This document shows, piece after piece, positions 14,065 to 15,993 of a stretch of 15,993 nt of DNA (position 1 is its first letter; every line of letters begins with the position of its first letter). Where the stretch lies: NCBI GenBank assembly GCA_044353165.1, contig JBILCM010000051.1, positions 1 to 15,993 on the forward strand, given 5' to 3'. Source of the DNA: JBILCM01 sp044353165. Lineage in GTDB: Bacteria; Bacillota; Bacilli; Paenibacillales; YIM-B00363. The notes below the pieces were generated by a model. The model saw only the letters and a list, made by a program, of their open reading frames with translations. It ran no database searches and was not told the origin of the DNA. Position numbers and translations under genes: made by a program.

Positions 14065-15357
14065 TTATAAAATTTGTAATATCTCTTTGAATGGTTCAAG
14101 ATAGGGATCCTCTGTATCGATCATCCACGTTTGCAATCGATTTTTTAAGTCGCTTGCAATCGATGCATAACGAGGGTCATGTATAACGTTGTTCGTTTCG
14201 AGTGGATCGAAAAATAAATCATATAGCGCCAGCGGTTCTCGCGATTGGTGGAGGAATCCTTGTGCGATTAAGGACTCTTTACTGAATCCACTGTCCATAT
14301 TGGCTTCACTGCGTTGTAGTGCCTGATCCCCCGCGGCGATGAGTTTGAAGCGATCCGTGCGAACACATCGCATCGGTTCGAGATCGATGTGCGTATTCAC
14401 TTCGGCGAAAATTTCATGACGGATTTGGTTGCAGATGCCCTCCATGAGCGGTAGCAATGAATGGCCCTCGAGCCAACGCGGTCGATCGAGATGCAACCAT
14501 TCACAAATTGTGGGGAACACATCCAACTGAGATACCAGTGCATCGATCACTTGACCTCTTGCACGATGTTGCGGATAGCGGATGATCAGCGATACACCGA
14601 TACCGCTGTCTGTGAGATTGCATTTCATCAGGGGGAAAGCTAACCCATGATCCGTCGTGAAGATCAACATGGTATGATCATCGAGCCCCGAATCCCGCAG
14701 AGCGGACAGCAATTGACCGAGACATTGGTCCACGACACCCGCCGAAGCGATGTAAGCGGCCATGTCTTTGCGATGGATATGACGATCCGCGAGCGGCGCA
14801 GGCGGAAGCACATAATTCGCGGCGCTTTCATCCGCTACATCCGGGAAAGAACGGTGTGTGTTGAGTAAACCGAATGACAAGAAGAAGGGTTTGTTTAGAG
14901 GTCTGGCACGAATGTAGTCGACAGCAAGCTGCGTATTGCGAAGATCCCGTTCTGTCAAACTCATCGTCGGCGTAAGATCTTGTTGAACATGAGGTTCTAC
15001 TTCTTGCTCAAGTATGCGTTGGTAACCCAGATGGCGTGGTTCAGACCATGCCGTTTCGTGTTGGAACCCACACAAGACCGTCTCGTAACCGTGCTGCGTC
15101 AAGTAATGGGCAAGATGTTGTGTCGGATCATGCAGTTGATGCCCAAGGTGAGCAAGGCCCATCATGCCACAAGCATGTGGCGTGCGGCCCGTGAGTAATC
15201 CTGCGCGGCTTGGCGAACACGTCGGAGCTGTGCTGAACGCTTGTCGGAATAACGTGCCTTCTTGAGCCAGTTGCATCAGATGCGGAGTCGGAATGCGATG
15301 CCCATACGGTTCAATGTATTTTCCCGTATCGTGCGTGTGAACATAAACAATATTCAT
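14065..15357 (-). CDS. Divergent Cys-type sulfatase-family protein
   Basis: 430 aa; ATG with AAGGGGAG on the minus strand just upstream. Formylglycine motif CSPSR (Cys47-Arg51) with RAGLLTGRTPHACGM, and second metal motif TTDHG (Asp236-His237), place it in the sulfatase S1 family. Two canonical features differ: the first metal pair Asp-Asp (or Asp-Gln) is THD (His9-Asp10), and the GKxHxG motif is CGFQHE (97-101), keeping His100 but lacking the sulfate-binding Lys. Lys245 in LMKCNLTDSGIGVSLII is present. LSFGLLNTHRSFP (160-171) replaces the usual PHxPF. The pattern resembles heparan N-sulfatase-like (SGSH-type) proteins, so an N- or O-sulfated amino sugar is a guess. No signal peptide. Stands apart from the main sulfatase operon, on the opposite strand, and is followed by a strong terminator. 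Confidence 0.85.
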   Translation of the reverse strand: MNIVYVHTHDTGKYIEPYGHRIPTPHLMQLAQEGTLFRQAFSTAPTCSPSRAGLLTGRTPHACGMMGLAHLGHQLHDPTQHLAHYLTQHGYETVLCGFQHETAWSEPRHLGYQRILEQEVEPHVQQDLTPTMSLTERDLRNTQLAVDYIRARPLNKPFFLSFGLLNTHRSFPDVADESAANYVLPPAPLADRHIHRKDMAAYIASAGVVDQCLGQLLSALRDSGLDDHTMLIFTTDHGLAFPLMKCNLTDSGIGVSLIIRYPQHRARGQVIDALVSQLDVFPTICEWLHLDRPRWLEGHSLLPLMEGICNQIRHEIFAEVNTHIDLEPMRCVRTDRFKLIAAGDQALQRSEANMDSGFSKESLIAQGFLHQSREPLALYDLFFDPLETNNVIHDPRYASIASDLKNRLQTWMIDTEDPYLEPFKEILQIL

Positions 15358-15388
15358 CGAGCCAGCTCCCCTTGCGTATCGTACGTAC

Positions 15389-15766
15389 CTATGTCCGGCT
15401 TAATACATTCTCTGTTGTAAAAATGTTGCGCATCTTGAACTCCGGAGGACTTTCTACGAGACAGACCAATTTCAGCAGGTCCGTGTTGGCTCCGGGGAAA
15501 TAAGGCTCGTCAAGAATGAAGGATGCATCGGATACCCAATCGGGAAGAACCACCCCATTCTCCCTGCTCAACTTATGGACCCCCGCAGCACAATAAGCGA
15601 GATGACGGTGATCGACAAGACATATAGGGGCATCCTGAATCATGAACAGCTTTATAGATGCGGACGCACCATAGAAACGGTCCAAAAATATGCGCCAGGC
15701 AAAGCTGAAGTCCCTGCCATCGCTCATTTCCTTCTCAAGAATTTGATTCAATGTCATCATGTTCAT
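15389..15766 (-). CDS. Unrecognised 125-aa protein, partner of the nucleotidyltransferase-like gene
   Basis: I do not recognise a named family. The protein is soluble, rich in aromatic and acidic residues (FAWRIFLDRFYG at 22-33, VLPDWVSDASFILDEPYFPG at 73-92), with no membrane segment or clear catalytic motif. Its ATG (15764-15766) overlaps the stop of the upstream gene as ATGA, a sign of translational coupling and of a functional pair. Small proteins of this kind often sit beside DUF6036-type nucleotidyltransferase genes, so a toxin-antitoxin or defence-type pair is possible; this is inference from layout. It ends 31 bp before the sulfatase start on the same strand and may be cotranscribed with it. 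Confidence 0.7.
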   Translation of the reverse strand: MNMMTLNQILEKEMSDGRDFSFAWRIFLDRFYGASASIKLFMIQDAPICLVDHRHLAYCAAGVHKLSRENGVVLPDWVSDASFILDEPYFPGANTDLLKLVCLVESPPEFKMRNIFTTENVLSRT

Positions 15767-15993
15767 CCAAACAACGCCTCCACGAATGCAACATTCTTCA
15801 CACTCAGCAATCTTACAGGGATATACTTTTCAACAATGTCAAGCACCTGATTTCGGTCTGTCAGACCGAGAACATTCGCCAACACTATCGCATCATTCAA
15901 ATCATCTGTATCCAATCTGGCAGCGTAGCATTTCATGGCAAGAATGTATTCTGGTTTGGCAGCCAATACGCTCAAATGACTTAATTGCAAAAC
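15763..15993 (-). CDS. C-terminal part of a DUF6036-like (nucleotidyltransferase-fold) protein, 5' end outside window
   Basis: The frame stays open to the window edge, so only about 76 C-terminal residues are seen and the start is beyond 15993; a TTG near the edge is not a convincing start. AKPEYILAMKCYAARLDTDD followed by LNDAIVLANVLGL and VLDIVEKYIPV matches the pattern aSPEYiLAMKxxAaR-x-D-x-D-xxDi-xxL known from the C-terminal half of DUF6036-type nucleotidyltransferase-fold proteins, several of which act in toxin-antitoxin or phage-defence pairs. The nucleotidyltransferase active site (GS...DxD) would be in the missing part and cannot be confirmed. Overlaps the next gene by ATGA. Confidence 0.65.
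   Translation of the reverse strand, partial: VLQLSHLSVLAAKPEYILAMKCYAARLDTDDLNDAIVLANVLGLTDRNQVLDIVEKYIPVRLLSVKNVAFVEALFG

Overview
The window reads as chromosomal DNA from a spore-former-type Firmicute, most likely Paenibacillaceae (Paenibacillus or Cohnella-like). This is inferred from strong AGGAGG-type ribosome binding sites, frequent TTG/GTG starts, intermediate G+C, an IolA-type dehydrogenase resembling Bacillus enzymes, and the gene complement. No rRNA, tRNA, transposase or cas gene is visible.

Positions 1-8860 hold a tightly packed plus-strand operon of seven genes with gaps of about 35 bp or less: a sulfatase whose 5' end lies outside the window, a hexulose-6-phosphate synthase/3-keto-L-gulonate-6-phosphate decarboxylase (HUMPS) family enzyme, a choline-sulfatase-like sulfatase, a zinc medium-chain dehydrogenase, a CoA-acylating (methyl)malonate-semialdehyde dehydrogenase, and two more sulfatases. 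The operon ends at a strong hairpin terminator. The three sulfatases with visible N-termini are Cys-type (CxPxR) and none has a signal peptide, so desulfation should happen in the cytoplasm on imported molecules. The combination suggests a catabolic route: sulfate esters are removed, the released polyol, sugar or acid is oxidised, a carbon-carbon bond is cleaved, and a semialdehyde is converted to an acyl-CoA. The substrate cannot be read from the sequence, and no transporter, regulator or sulfatase-maturating enzyme is in view.

Positions 8845-11785 (minus strand) hold housekeeping-like genes: a small membrane protein that converges on the operon and shares its terminator, a VanZ-like membrane protein, a SelO/YdiU protein adenylyltransferase, and a glyoxalase/VOC protein just upstream of selO. 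Facing them divergently at 11900 is a sialate O-acetylesterase-type SGNH esterase.

Positions 13304-13739 hold the most unusual element: eight 19-bp palindromes whose spacers are 22, 44 or 64 bp, arranged in a higher-order 167-bp period. The first palindrome contains the stop codon of the esterase gene. It is not CRISPR, because the spacers are related to each other. After it comes a decayed C-terminal fragment of a small heat-shock protein (Hsp20), then a long bidirectional hairpin terminator.

Positions 14065-15993 (minus strand) hold a fifth, divergent sulfatase and, upstream of it, two genes overlapping by ATGA: the C-terminal part of a protein resembling DUF6036-type nucleotidyltransferases (running off the window) and a small unrecognised partner protein.
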